Of a stretch of 64,000 bases of DNA, positions 8,180 through 16,855 are shown one piece after another. Source of the DNA: Caenibius tardaugens NBRC 16725 (GTDB lineage: Bacteria > Pseudomonadota > Alphaproteobacteria > Sphingomonadales > Sphingomonadaceae); contig NZ_CP034179.1 of assembly GCF_003860345.1 (NCBI RefSeq), positions 4,294,097-4,358,096 on the forward strand. The letters are read 5' to 3'. The notes under the pieces are model-generated. The model did no database searches, was not told the origin of the DNA, and saw only the letters and a list, made by a program, of their open reading frames with translations. The stretch's first letter is position 1. Each line of letters opens with the position of its first letter. Position numbers and translations under genes: made by a program.

Positions 8180-9751
8180 CTACGGCAGATCGGCGATCGG
8201 GTCCATCCATTCCCCGACAGGCCCGATCGTTGCAAGAAAATCCGCCACACTCTGCCGTGCGCCAAATCCGGAGCGTTCCTCCGCGGAAACGATCAACGTC
8301 ATCGTGGCATCATCGCGCAGGAGCACGCGATTCTCCATGACCGCCAGCTTCAGCCGGCTATTGCTTCCGGTCAGAAGCGGGCCGGTGCGATACCATGTTG
8401 CGGCCAGTCGCTCGACAGGCTCCGGGCTTTGCCCCTGCGCCAGAAAGCGTTCGGATTGCGCACCGTCCATCATCGCGCCGTTACCGATCCACGACCACGG
8501 ACTATCGGGCATCAACGCCCCCTCACCAAATCCGCCAGCCTCGCGTCCCTCGTTCTGGTCAGGATAGAGTGCAAAGAACACATCAACCTGCTGGCCTTTC
8601 GCATCCTCATACCGGCCGAGCAGCCGATGCGCGGCCCCAGCGGCGCGCGGCGCCCACCACACCTTTGGCGCATAGTTCACGCGTTTCCACCCCGGCACGT
8701 CGGGCAGCGCAATCTGTTGCGGCATGGCTGCGGAGAGCCGCGTTGCCGCACCCGTCCATGCCAGACCAAGCGCCAGCAGCAGCGCCAGCCCCATCATGAT
8801 CTTCCACGGCAATGCCTGACCATCCAACCAGCGCGGCAGGGGCCATGTCATGATGCGCGTACCATCGATGAAGGCATCATCGATCGATCGGTCAAAGAAG
8901 CGCCATGCCAACCCCAGAATAGCCGCCATGACAATCGCAAAGAATATCCAGCCATAGAAGATGTGATCGAAGCCTGCGGCAAATTCCACGCCCCGGAACT
9001 GCGCGATATAAATCGTCCCCCAAGCCCGTATCCCGTTGGCGATAACGGGCAGCACCACGCAGGCCACCATCAAGGCAAGGCGCCGCCGCCAACTGCGGAA
9101 ACAGATATGCGCGACCAGTGTTCCCAATGCGATCATAGCAATGAGGAATTTTACGCCGGAACATGCCTCGGCCACCTCAAACAGGCCGACAGGCGTATCA
9201 ATGAAGACACCGTCAACGTAAGCGGGAATGCCACTCCAGTGCGTCAGGGCAATGGTAATTCTGGCGGTAACCATCTGCAGAAACGGGACGAGTTCATCGC
9301 CAAAAGGCACGAGGAAAAGCATGTAGGCCAATGGGAACAACAGACCCCAGGCAACCCGTGGCCCCATCAAAGCCAGAAATGACCCTTGCAGCATCAACAC
9401 CGCGCCCAGTTGCCGCGCGAGATTGAGCCCCGAGAACGCCCCCAGCATCCACAGGAACAGCGCGCCGGCAAACGGAACAAGTCCCAACCACCACGAATGG
9501 GGAACAATCACTCGCAGTTGATCGCGCCTGAGCAGCACCAGCCAGATCAGGATAACAGGGACGAGCAGCACATGGTTATAAGTTGAACTGTTCCACCATT
9601 GCGCCGCCATATCGCCCCAGTCATCCCGAAACAGGATGACCAGCAAAAGCCAGGTGCCCGCCAGACGCAACAGCGGTGCGCGCCAGACTGCCGGGATGCG
9701 CGCCAGCATATCGCCAACGGTCCCCCGGATGGGCAAGGCGTCAGGCGGCAT
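8180..9751 (-). CDS. xrtA: Exosortase A fused to EpsI domain
   Basis: Inner-membrane transpeptidase-like enzyme that recognises PEP-CTERM C-terminal signals and cleaves or transfers the protein during export. It has about eight hydrophobic segments in the first 300 residues; the catalytic triad is seen as C197 in EACSGVKF, R242 in NGIRAWG and H263 in FDHIFYGW. From about residue 320 a soluble EpsI-type domain follows, so the two functions that are separate genes in some clusters are fused here. The start at 9751 overlaps the upstream glycosyltransferase by 11 bases and has AGAGGAG upstream; an ATG further upstream is rejected. No protein with a PEP-CTERM tail was seen in the window. Confidence 0.93.
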   Translation of the reverse strand: MPPDALPIRGTVGDMLARIPAVWRAPLLRLAGTWLLLVILFRDDWGDMAAQWWNSSTYNHVLLVPVILIWLVLLRRDQLRVIVPHSWWLGLVPFAGALFLWMLGAFSGLNLARQLGAVLMLQGSFLALMGPRVAWGLLFPLAYMLFLVPFGDELVPFLQMVTARITIALTHWSGIPAYVDGVFIDTPVGLFEVAEACSGVKFLIAMIALGTLVAHICFRSWRRRLALMVACVVLPVIANGIRAWGTIYIAQFRGVEFAAGFDHIFYGWIFFAIVMAAILGLAWRFFDRSIDDAFIDGTRIMTWPLPRWLDGQALPWKIMMGLALLLALGLAWTGAATRLSAAMPQQIALPDVPGWKRVNYAPKVWWAPRAAGAAHRLLGRYEDAKGQQVDVFFALYPDQNEGREAGGFGEGALMPDSPWSWIGNGAMMDGAQSERFLAQGQSPEPVERLAATWYRTGPLLTGSNSRLKLAVMENRVLLRDDATMTLIVSAEERSGFGARQSVADFLATIGPVGEWMDPIADLP

Positions 9752-10979
9752 CGCGGCTCTCACTCCTCTTGCTGGATTTCTCGACCAATGCCGCCAACGG
9801 CGCAAGAACCGCTTCCCACCCCAGGCTATCGATCACGAACTGTCGCGCGGCACGCCCGATGCCGCGCCTTCGCACGGGATCATCGATACATGCACACGCG
9901 CGCTGCACGATCTCATCGTCACTATTCGCGATTATATAATGGACCCCATCCTCACCGCCGATTCCGGTGGCAGCACCTTCGGTCAGCAAAACAGGGCGCG
10001 CCATCGCCATCGCCTCCAGCACCTTGTTTTGCACACCTCTGGCGATTTCCAAGGGCACCACAACAATATCGGCCGAAGCCACATACGGTCTGACATCGGG
10101 CACCTCTCCCCAAATGCGGCAACCGTCGCGACCATCGAACTGCATGAGCGAAGACGGCGGATTGCGCCCCACGATATGGCTTTGGGCATCCGGATAGCGA
10201 CGCCGCAATTTCGGCATCAGCCGCGCCATCAGGCGTTCTGCCGCAGCGATATTGGGGGCGTAATCCATTTGTCCGGTGAAGACGAGATGAGGCCCCGCTC
10301 CTTCGAACCCCGCAGGCCGACCGCGGGACTCATCTGGATCAAAGAACGCGGCATCAATCCCGTTGCGCAGGGCAACCGCATGAACACCCACGGGCCTCGC
10401 GAGACGCGCACGGAACAAATCAGTTTCTGCTTCGCTGACAAAGAAGGTCCGATCCGCGTGATGGGCCAACCGTTCCTCTTCCACGCGCAACAAGCGCCCC
10501 TCGCGCGCATCGATCCACGCACGTGGCGAACGTCCACGCTGACCGTAAGCATCAAATTTCGCTGAATCGACGTCGACAAGATCGACCAGCACCGTCCCGT
10601 CAAAATCCGGGGGTAGATACTGCCCCATCTGCCCGGAATAGATATAAATCATCCCGATCCGCTCGTTCGCGATGGTCTGCCGCACGTATTCGGCAAGCCG
10701 CACGTCCCGAAATGCAGCCAGACTGACAGGTTCACCGGCCCACAACGCCTCGACACCAGCGCGCCACAAAGGCTTGGTTCGCGGAACGAGGCAATGGGTT
10801 TTCGCGATCTCCGCAAGCTGCGGCTCATGTGCCCAATCGGTATCGCTATCGGCGAAAGTCGCGACATGGACAGGCGCGATACGGGCAAGGCGACGCAGAA
10901 TGTGGTGCGATCGTATCTTGTCGCCCCTGTCAGGGGGATAGGGCAATCGGTGTGCGAGAAAGAGGATGTCCCCGTTCAT
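9741..10979 (-). CDS. Glycosyltransferase, XrtA/PEP-CTERM-associated (TIGR03087-like)
   Basis: GT4-type glycosyltransferase of 412 residues. It begins with the nucleotide-sugar fold motif ILFLAHRLPYPPDRGDKIRS, distinctive of the exosortase-linked family. The C-terminal donor-binding half contains HLVFTGQMDYAPN, then VVPLEIARGVQNKVLEAMAM with the glutamates that hold the sugar nucleotide. It would add a sugar to the growing lipid-linked repeat on the cytoplasmic face. The start codon at 10979 overlaps the femAB stop as ATGA, indicating coupled translation. The donor sugar is unknown. Confidence 0.88.
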   Translation of the reverse strand: MNGDILFLAHRLPYPPDRGDKIRSHHILRRLARIAPVHVATFADSDTDWAHEPQLAEIAKTHCLVPRTKPLWRAGVEALWAGEPVSLAAFRDVRLAEYVRQTIANERIGMIYIYSGQMGQYLPPDFDGTVLVDLVDVDSAKFDAYGQRGRSPRAWIDAREGRLLRVEEERLAHHADRTFFVSEAETDLFRARLARPVGVHAVALRNGIDAAFFDPDESRGRPAGFEGAGPHLVFTGQMDYAPNIAAAERLMARLMPKLRRRYPDAQSHIVGRNPPSSLMQFDGRDGCRIWGEVPDVRPYVASADIVVVPLEIARGVQNKVLEAMAMARPVLLTEGAATGIGGEDGVHYIIANSDDEIVQRACACIDDPVRRRGIGRAARQFVIDSLGWEAVLAPLAALVEKSSKRSESRDAA

Positions 10980-12046
10980 CCCAGCCCTTTCGCGATGAAC
11001 GGCCCAAGACGATTGGCAAGCGCGAGCGGGAGACGCTTCCACAGGGCAATCCGCGCCGCATGGCGTGCGCTCGTTGGGTCGACATCCCGCGCCGCGTGCC
11101 CCGGGGCATTCCACGTCGCATAGGACAAAGGTCTGGCTTCAAAGCCCCAGTTTCGCTTGAAATGATAGGCGCCACTTCCCGTTTTCGAGCGACCGAAATC
11201 GAAAATCGCGCAGCCGCGCAACCGCGCATGCCGCATCAATTCGAAGTACATGCGGTCATTCGCCCTGAGCCCGCGCGCAGCAAATGTCCCGCCCCCCCAA
11301 TAAGGCAGCACGGCGCCTCGATGATACAGGGACAGGACACTGGCAACAGGCTCTCCGTCATGGTGAACAGTCAGAATATCGGCATCGAGCCGATCCAGCA
11401 CGGCATCGAACAGACTACGCGGAAACACCGGTGTTCCGAGATTGCGGACGCTTTCGGCATAGACGCCATAATGCGCCGCGCGATCGACCTCGTCCGTGCC
11501 CACACGAACACGCAGATTTGCATCGAGGCCCTTGCGCACTTCTGCGCGTTGTTTGCGCGGGATCGCCAGCAATTGCGTCTCGTCGTCTGGCTGCAGGGGT
11601 GCCGCAAAACCACAATGGCTGTCATGCCGCGCATCCCATTGCCGAGGCAAGGCACCGCCTCGCAATTCCACGGTCGCGCAGCTATGCCGCAACGCCAGCT
11701 CTTCAGCAGCGTGCGCCAGCTTCGCGGCGACCGCCTGATCGGTGGCGAGAATACCTCCGCCCACCCCAAAGCCGCTCGACACCAGCGCACGGCCGAACAG
11801 CGGGGAATGCACTTCGGTCAGCGGCAACCATCCGACAACACGCCCCGCCCTTTCTGCCGAGATCCCGACAGCAGCCTGACCCGTCCCCATCTCGACCGCT
11901 TGCAGCCATGCGGGGCGATGAAACACGGCACCCGCATCGCAATCGGCAACAAACGCTTCGATCCGCGCGATTGCGACAGGGTCGGTAAAATCAGCCGGGC
12001 GTATGGCGAGGCTCATATCCGATTGAAAATCGAAAGGCGCATTCAT
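10976..12046 (-). CDS. FemAB-family protein, XrtA/PEP-CTERM-associated
   Basis: GNAT-fold protein of 356 residues in the FemAB/Acetyltransf_6 group. Visible features are the HRPAWLQAV N-terminal block, PRKQRAEVRKGL, and a C-terminal FDFGRSKTGSGAYHFKRNWG block that is typical of the exosortase-associated family. FemAB proteins use aminoacyl-tRNA in cell-wall bridge synthesis; here an acyl or aminoacyl transfer to the polysaccharide or an intermediate is inferred. The start at 12046 overlaps the deacetylase stop as ATGA. A second, distinct GNAT/FemAB-like gene lies at 22038-23030. Confidence 0.85.
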   Translation of the reverse strand: MNAPFDFQSDMSLAIRPADFTDPVAIARIEAFVADCDAGAVFHRPAWLQAVEMGTGQAAVGISAERAGRVVGWLPLTEVHSPLFGRALVSSGFGVGGGILATDQAVAAKLAHAAEELALRHSCATVELRGGALPRQWDARHDSHCGFAAPLQPDDETQLLAIPRKQRAEVRKGLDANLRVRVGTDEVDRAAHYGVYAESVRNLGTPVFPRSLFDAVLDRLDADILTVHHDGEPVASVLSLYHRGAVLPYWGGGTFAARGLRANDRMYFELMRHARLRGCAIFDFGRSKTGSGAYHFKRNWGFEARPLSYATWNAPGHAARDVDPTSARHAARIALWKRLPLALANRLGPFIAKGLG

Positions 12047-12915
12047 GCTGTTTCCTGCGCCAGCCGCAAACCTTCCCGATGGGCCAGAACATCCATCCGC
12101 CCCCATGCGAAATCATGTACCAGTTGCCGCAGCTTGTCGCCCATACGGTGAAGGTTCGTGTAATGGCGCAGACGCGATTTCAATGGCGCGCCTTCAACCC
12201 GAGGCTGACCGGGATCAATTTCCCATGGATGGAAATAGAACACCGCTGGCCTGCTATCCCGTCGATTGACTTGCCGAATAGCCCAGCGTGAAAACGCATA
12301 GGGCAGGACACGGAAGAATCCCCCGCCGCCTGCCGCCAGACGTTTGCCGCCCAGTTCCGCAGTGGTGACCGGTATTTCCAGAAGGTCAGACCACGGCAAG
12401 GGGCGAAAGGCGAAGCGCGGCGCTTCCCGCCATCCGTAATGGTCATGCGCAATCGGCGCGACACTGGAACTGTAGGTATAGCCCTGATCCGCCAGTTCCG
12501 CGTAGGCCCATGGCGTACGCTGATCTATGGAAAAGCTCGGCGCGCGGTAACCCGTCACCGCAGTTCCGGAGGCATCTTCGATAACCTTGCGCGCCCGGGC
12601 GATATCTTCACCGAACTGCTTGCGATCCATGGTGTGCACACGGGCGTGATCCCACCCATGGCTGGCAATCTCGTGCCCCTTATCTGCTATGCGCCGCATC
12701 AAGGCGGGATGGCGTTTTGCCACCCAGCCCAATGTGAAGAATGTCGCCCGGACATCTGCCTCGTCGAACAGATCGAGAATTTCCAGAACATTGCGTTCGA
12801 CCCGATCACTCAGGCTTTCCCAGTTCCCCCTTGCGATCACATCTTCAAACGCGCCGACATGAAACCAGTCCTCGACGTCCACCGACAGCCCGTTGATCGC
12901 CCCCCCGTTGCGCAC
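12043..12915 (-). CDS. Polysaccharide deacetylase, XrtA-associated
   Basis: NodB-homology carbohydrate esterase of 290 residues. The catalytic/metal acidic motif is SVDVEDWFHV near residues 11-20, and the metal histidines H86 and H90 are in SHGWDHARVH. GYRAPSFSID carries the conserved arginine; the C-terminal block FYFHPWEIDPGQP is the family signature. It probably removes N-acetyl groups from the exported glycan or its lipid-linked precursor. No signal peptide is evident, so cytoplasmic action or non-classical location is possible. It starts 10 bases after the ATPase gene. Confidence 0.9.
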   Translation of the reverse strand: MRNGGAINGLSVDVEDWFHVGAFEDVIARGNWESLSDRVERNVLEILDLFDEADVRATFFTLGWVAKRHPALMRRIADKGHEIASHGWDHARVHTMDRKQFGEDIARARKVIEDASGTAVTGYRAPSFSIDQRTPWAYAELADQGYTYSSSVAPIAHDHYGWREAPRFAFRPLPWSDLLEIPVTTAELGGKRLAAGGGGFFRVLPYAFSRWAIRQVNRRDSRPAVFYFHPWEIDPGQPRVEGAPLKSRLRHYTNLHRMGDKLRQLVHDFAWGRMDVLAHREGLRLAQETA

Positions 12916-12925
12916 CTGTCGTTCC

Positions 12926-14107
12926 TCAGGCCGCGATGGGCTTCAACCCATCGCTTTCTATCCATTCGATCAGCATATTCAGTGTATGTCGGATCGCACT
13001 TTCCTGATCGGTGATCCGCGCATCAAGCGCGTCCAGCCGGGCGGCCAGATCGGTCAACGCGGGGGCACCACCAGCGACCGCAATCTCCTGAGCCTGAGAC
13101 AATTCGATCACGGCCTGCTGAAGTTCCGCAATCATCGCATCCCGTTCCGCCAGCATCGCTTCGAAAATCGCCGTATCAACATGAGCCTGTGGCGTGCTCC
13201 CTGCCTCTTTCGCCACGTCCAACTGCCGCTCCATCACCGTTGCGATGTGTTGCTGTTCGTATTCGACCTGTGTTTCTTCAGGTTCCGGCTCCCCGCCATC
13301 AATCTGCAATTCCGCGACAACCGACCGCAGCATGTCGGCATCGATATGCGCGCACTGTTCCACCGCGCCCAGCAACAGCAACCGATTGACGATCACGTTG
13401 ATACGCCGCGGAATACCCCTCGACGCACCATACAATTCGGAAAAGACATCCGCATCGAACGAAGGCAGACCGTTCCATCCCACACGCGCCAGCCGATGTT
13501 CCACATAACGCTGAACTTCGTCTTCCTGCATCGCCTCGAGATGATGCGACGCAATCACGCGCTGGCGAAGCTGTTCAAGCCGTGGGTGGCCCTGAAGGGT
13601 CGCGCGAAATTCCGGTTGGCCCAGCAACAGCGTTTGCAGCAGCGGATGCGCGCCGAGCTGGAAATTCGACAACATGCGCAATTCTTCAAGCGCTTCGACC
13701 GATAGATTCTGCGATTCATCGACGACGAGCAGGCAGCGATGCCCTGCACGTGCCTCATCGTGCAGAAATGCCTCGATCGCCCCGAGCGCAGATGCCTTAT
13801 CATGCCCATCGATGTCCAGACCGAAGCTTTGCGCAATAACGTGAACGATCTCTTCCTCGTTCAACCTGCTGGTCACAATTTTGCCGACTGTCAGCCTGGA
13901 CGGATCGCTGGTGGCGACAAGATGTTCGACCAGAGTCGATTTCCCGGCCCCGACCTCCCCGGTGATAACAATGAAACCTTCGCCCTGCGCCAGCCCGTAT
14001 CCCAGATATGACAAAGCCTTGCGATGGGTCAGGCTTTCAAAATAGAACTGCGGGTCCGGGGTCAGTTGGAAAGGCTTTCCAGTCAGCCCGTAATATTTTT
14101 CAAACAT
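12926..14107 (-). CDS. XrtA-associated AAA ATPase (ExeA/GspA-like)
   Basis: ATPase of 393 residues. It opens with MFEKYYGLTGKPFQLTPDPQFY, the usual ExeA-type N-terminus, followed by Walker A GEVGAGKST at residues 50-58 and Walker B LLVVDESQNL near 125. The C-terminal third is acidic and helical with likely coiled coil (AMLAERDAMIAELQQAVIELS region). ExeA-like ATPases help assemble envelope secretion structures; the exosortase-linked family is assumed to energise some step of export or assembly. It sits 20 bases downstream of the outer-membrane barrel gene, with which it may cooperate. Confidence 0.88.
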   Translation of the reverse strand: MFEKYYGLTGKPFQLTPDPQFYFESLTHRKALSYLGYGLAQGEGFIVITGEVGAGKSTLVEHLVATSDPSRLTVGKIVTSRLNEEEIVHVIAQSFGLDIDGHDKASALGAIEAFLHDEARAGHRCLLVVDESQNLSVEALEELRMLSNFQLGAHPLLQTLLLGQPEFRATLQGHPRLEQLRQRVIASHHLEAMQEDEVQRYVEHRLARVGWNGLPSFDADVFSELYGASRGIPRRINVIVNRLLLLGAVEQCAHIDADMLRSVVAELQIDGGEPEPEETQVEYEQQHIATVMERQLDVAKEAGSTPQAHVDTAIFEAMLAERDAMIAELQQAVIELSQAQEIAVAGGAPALTDLAARLDALDARITDQESAIRHTLNMLIEWIESDGLKPIAA

Positions 14108-14127
14108 TGTCCGTCTGCTCCCAGGGC

Positions 14128-15753
14128 TTAAAATGCGTATCGCATGCCAACGAGGGCTGAAGCGATCCAGCTGTCCTCATCGCGTTCGTAGGTGATACCT
14201 TCGATGCCGAGCGCCCCGGTTGCCACGAGACGGCGTGTCAGAAGGTGATTGTAGGCTGCCGAAACACCGAACGCGGCGCCATCGCTACCGAGGTTAAAGC
14301 CACTGCTGAACCAGTTCGCGAAGACGTTGGTGGAGAAACTGCCACGTTCGCTGAGCCGACCATTCAAATAGGCCGCCAACCAGATGTTCTCATCCGTTAC
14401 ACCGTTTATGGATTCCAGGATGGTTCCCCTGCCAGCAATGTATTTCCGACGATCGTAACCGACGCCGACACCGGTGGTAAACCGTCCCATCTCGAGCGAG
14501 TAGCTGGCCGAGATGCCACGTGCACGGAACGTGGCAGAACGCAACGCACCCAACGCACCGTTAATACAGCCAGCATCCTTGAGGCTACCGACGCAACCGT
14601 TCAACTCTCCTGTGATCGGATCACGGATTGCTTCGAAATTTGTGGGCAGCGAAACTAGCGCGCGGTTCAATTGCCCCCCATAGCCCGCGATACTGTCGTA
14701 GACCGAGATATTGACCGTGCTCCTGCGCGAGCTTTGCCAGCCGAAGCTGCCGTAATAGGTCGCCGATCCGTAGCGGCGACCGACATGCGCTTCCAGAGAG
14801 GTGCGTGGCGACGGCCGCCAGATCAACCCCACGTCCCAGATCATCCCATCCACATCATATGCGATCTGGCGCGGCTTATCCTTGTCCGTTTTATAGCCAT
14901 TGGCCCCGACAACCGGATCACCGTTTTCGTCGCGCAACACATCACGGTGAGAAATTCTGACCTTTTCATAACCGATCCCGCCGACAAGCGCGACCGTCTG
15001 GCCGACAGGAACGGTTACATCCGCCCGCAGGTGACGATCATCGATCCGCTGATCGAGATTGGAGATATCCTCACGATTCCAGCCCGCGCCTATGCCAAGC
15101 CCAACGGGCAGAACATCGCCGGGACGGGTCCCGGCATGAATGTTCGCGACATGGGTCGTGCTTTCATCAAACACATCCAGATCTTTGCCATCGACCACAA
15201 CATCAGAGTCCCCAGCGTTGACCCGATTGTAACCGAACCGGTAGTTTGCGCTGACCGCGACATCGGCTATCTGCGTGTGCAGCGAAGGCCCGGCGTAGAT
15301 CGAATAGAGCTGCGTGGTGTCGTCACCCCGCTCATACCCCCCGGCCAACGAACGACCGCCGCCCTTGGTGCTGGTACGGGCGGCCAAACCACCCGCTTCA
15401 ATCGTCAGAACACGAGGAACGATCGCCGCCGACACCCGCGCCAAACCGCTCAGGGAATCACCATCTTCGGCGTGCTTGCCCCAGCCAAAGTGGCGTTCGT
15501 ATCTTAACGAAACGCTGCCCGTGGTATTGCGGCCGTTTACGGTCGCATCAACGCCCGCAGCGACCCGCGTGTAAGTCACGGTGTCACTGCCTGGTGACAG
15601 CTCTGCCGTCAGAACCTGTGCGGCTTCGATATAGGGCGCGATTTCCACACGCCCCACGCCCTTACCCCGCGTCGCATCGCCCTGGGGCAAATCCTGCGCT
15701 GCGACGGGAACCCCGAACAGCAAGGCACCGCACAACACCGGCCAGTGGCGCAT
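14128..15753 (-). CDS. PEP-CTERM system-associated outer membrane beta-barrel protein
   Basis: Predicted outer-membrane barrel of 541 residues (TIGR03016-like). A signal peptide occupies about residues 1-21 (cleavage near VAAQD). The rest is made of alternating amphipathic strands with many aromatic/charged alternations, and the chain ends in ALVGMRYAF with the terminal Phe typical of outer-membrane barrels. The start at 15753 is preferred since GGGGTG lies upstream and the signal peptide begins immediately. It probably forms or supports the outer-membrane passage for the polysaccharide together with the lipoprotein encoded at 18392-19036. Confidence 0.85.
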   Translation of the reverse strand: MRHWPVLCGALLFGVPVAAQDLPQGDATRGKGVGRVEIAPYIEAAQVLTAELSPGSDTVTYTRVAAGVDATVNGRNTTGSVSLRYERHFGWGKHAEDGDSLSGLARVSAAIVPRVLTIEAGGLAARTSTKGGGRSLAGGYERGDDTTQLYSIYAGPSLHTQIADVAVSANYRFGYNRVNAGDSDVVVDGKDLDVFDESTTHVANIHAGTRPGDVLPVGLGIGAGWNREDISNLDQRIDDRHLRADVTVPVGQTVALVGGIGYEKVRISHRDVLRDENGDPVVGANGYKTDKDKPRQIAYDVDGMIWDVGLIWRPSPRTSLEAHVGRRYGSATYYGSFGWQSSRRSTVNISVYDSIAGYGGQLNRALVSLPTNFEAIRDPITGELNGCVGSLKDAGCINGALGALRSATFRARGISASYSLEMGRFTTGVGVGYDRRKYIAGRGTILESINGVTDENIWLAAYLNGRLSERGSFSTNVFANWFSSGFNLGSDGAAFGVSAAYNHLLTRRLVATGALGIEGITYERDEDSWIASALVGMRYAF

Positions 15754-15770
15754 GGCTGATTTCACCCCAA

Positions 15771-16844
15771 TCACTCTGCATAACCATAGTAAGAGCCGAA
15801 CTTGCGCCCACTGGGGCTGAAACGCGCGGCATTCAGCAAAAGCCGTATATCCGGGCATGCCGACAAAAGATGGCATGCATCCTCAAGTGCATTTTGCCCG
15901 GTCTCGTCCGCGCGAGCCACCAGGACCGCCTGCCCCACATGCTTGGCCAGTTCGGCAGCGGGCGAGGCCGCCAATGCCGGTGGGGAATCGAAGATGACAA
16001 TACGATTGGGGGCGCCCTGCGTCAGTCGATCCAGCAGTTCTCCTGTGCGGCTGCTTGCAAGATATTCGCTGTCGTGGTTCGCCTGACTACCGGCAGGCAG
16101 CACGTAAAGACCGGGAACATCCGTTGTAAGCACGCAGTCTTCGATAGCGAGCGATGAATCGGCAAGCGCATCCATCAAACCGGGCCCACCCTGCAATCCC
16201 AATGTGGACAGCACCGAAGGTTTCGCGAAATCGGCATCAACCAACAGCACTTCGCTGTCTTTTTCTGCGGCCACCGACAACGCCAGATTGACAGCGCAGA
16301 ACGTCTTGCCCTCTCCGGGATGGGGCGAACAGATCAGCACCCGCTGGCCGCGACTGCCCTTGTTGCGCGCGAGAGAAGCACGCACCGTTTCGAGCACTTG
16401 CCGCTTCACGATACGGAATTCTTCCAGCAAGCCCGTTACCGCGCCTTCCGGCAGGATCATGCCCTGTTCGCGAAGGTGCGTGCGATCAATACGCTGCTGC
16501 TCGCCGGCGAAGGCGATTGCCCTGGTGTGCAAAGGCTCCGGGTCGAGGGGTCCGACAGGCGCTGAATGATCAACATGCGCCACTTGCGGTTCTGCTGCAT
16601 CATCACGCGTTGGCTGAATAAGGGGGGGCTGATCAGGGAATGCTTCGCCTGTTGCAACCGCAGCGGCAGAATCGCGCACCACCGCTCTTGAAGGCGCTCG
16701 CACCGTCGCTGGTGCCACGATATCGGCGGGCACCGGTGCAGGCGTGAGCCCCCCAATATCGAATGCTTTGGTGGCCCGTTCCAGCAACGAGTTACCGTCA
16801 GGCGCTTTTTTCGGCGGTGTGGGCGGATTGCTTTGATCGGTCAT
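15771..16844 (-). CDS. BY-kinase / CpsD-CapB family tyrosine autokinase
   Basis: Cytoplasmic ATPase of 357 residues that pairs with the separate chain-length protein encoded just upstream. After a Pro/Ala-rich 100-residue leader, Walker A CSPHPGEGKT is at about 172-181, Walker A' LLVDADFAKP at 200-209, and Walker B IVIFDSPP further on. The C-terminus GSYYGYAE has three tyrosines and could be the autophosphorylation cluster, though it is short compared with Wzc. BY-kinase cycling controls polymer length and export. Eleven bases separate it from the chain-length gene. Confidence 0.88.
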   Translation of the reverse strand: MTDQSNPPTPPKKAPDGNSLLERATKAFDIGGLTPAPVPADIVAPATVRAPSRAVVRDSAAAVATGEAFPDQPPLIQPTRDDAAEPQVAHVDHSAPVGPLDPEPLHTRAIAFAGEQQRIDRTHLREQGMILPEGAVTGLLEEFRIVKRQVLETVRASLARNKGSRGQRVLICSPHPGEGKTFCAVNLALSVAAEKDSEVLLVDADFAKPSVLSTLGLQGGPGLMDALADSSLAIEDCVLTTDVPGLYVLPAGSQANHDSEYLASSRTGELLDRLTQGAPNRIVIFDSPPALAASPAAELAKHVGQAVLVARADETGQNALEDACHLLSACPDIRLLLNAARFSPSGRKFGSYYGYAE

Positions 16845-16855
16845 TGTCCCGTTCC

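Noticed and set aside
7592..9382. 596-codon open frame antisense to asnB and xrtA
   Set aside because: Composition is Arg/Pro/Gln-rich shadow sequence; the minus strand encodes clear catalytic motifs.
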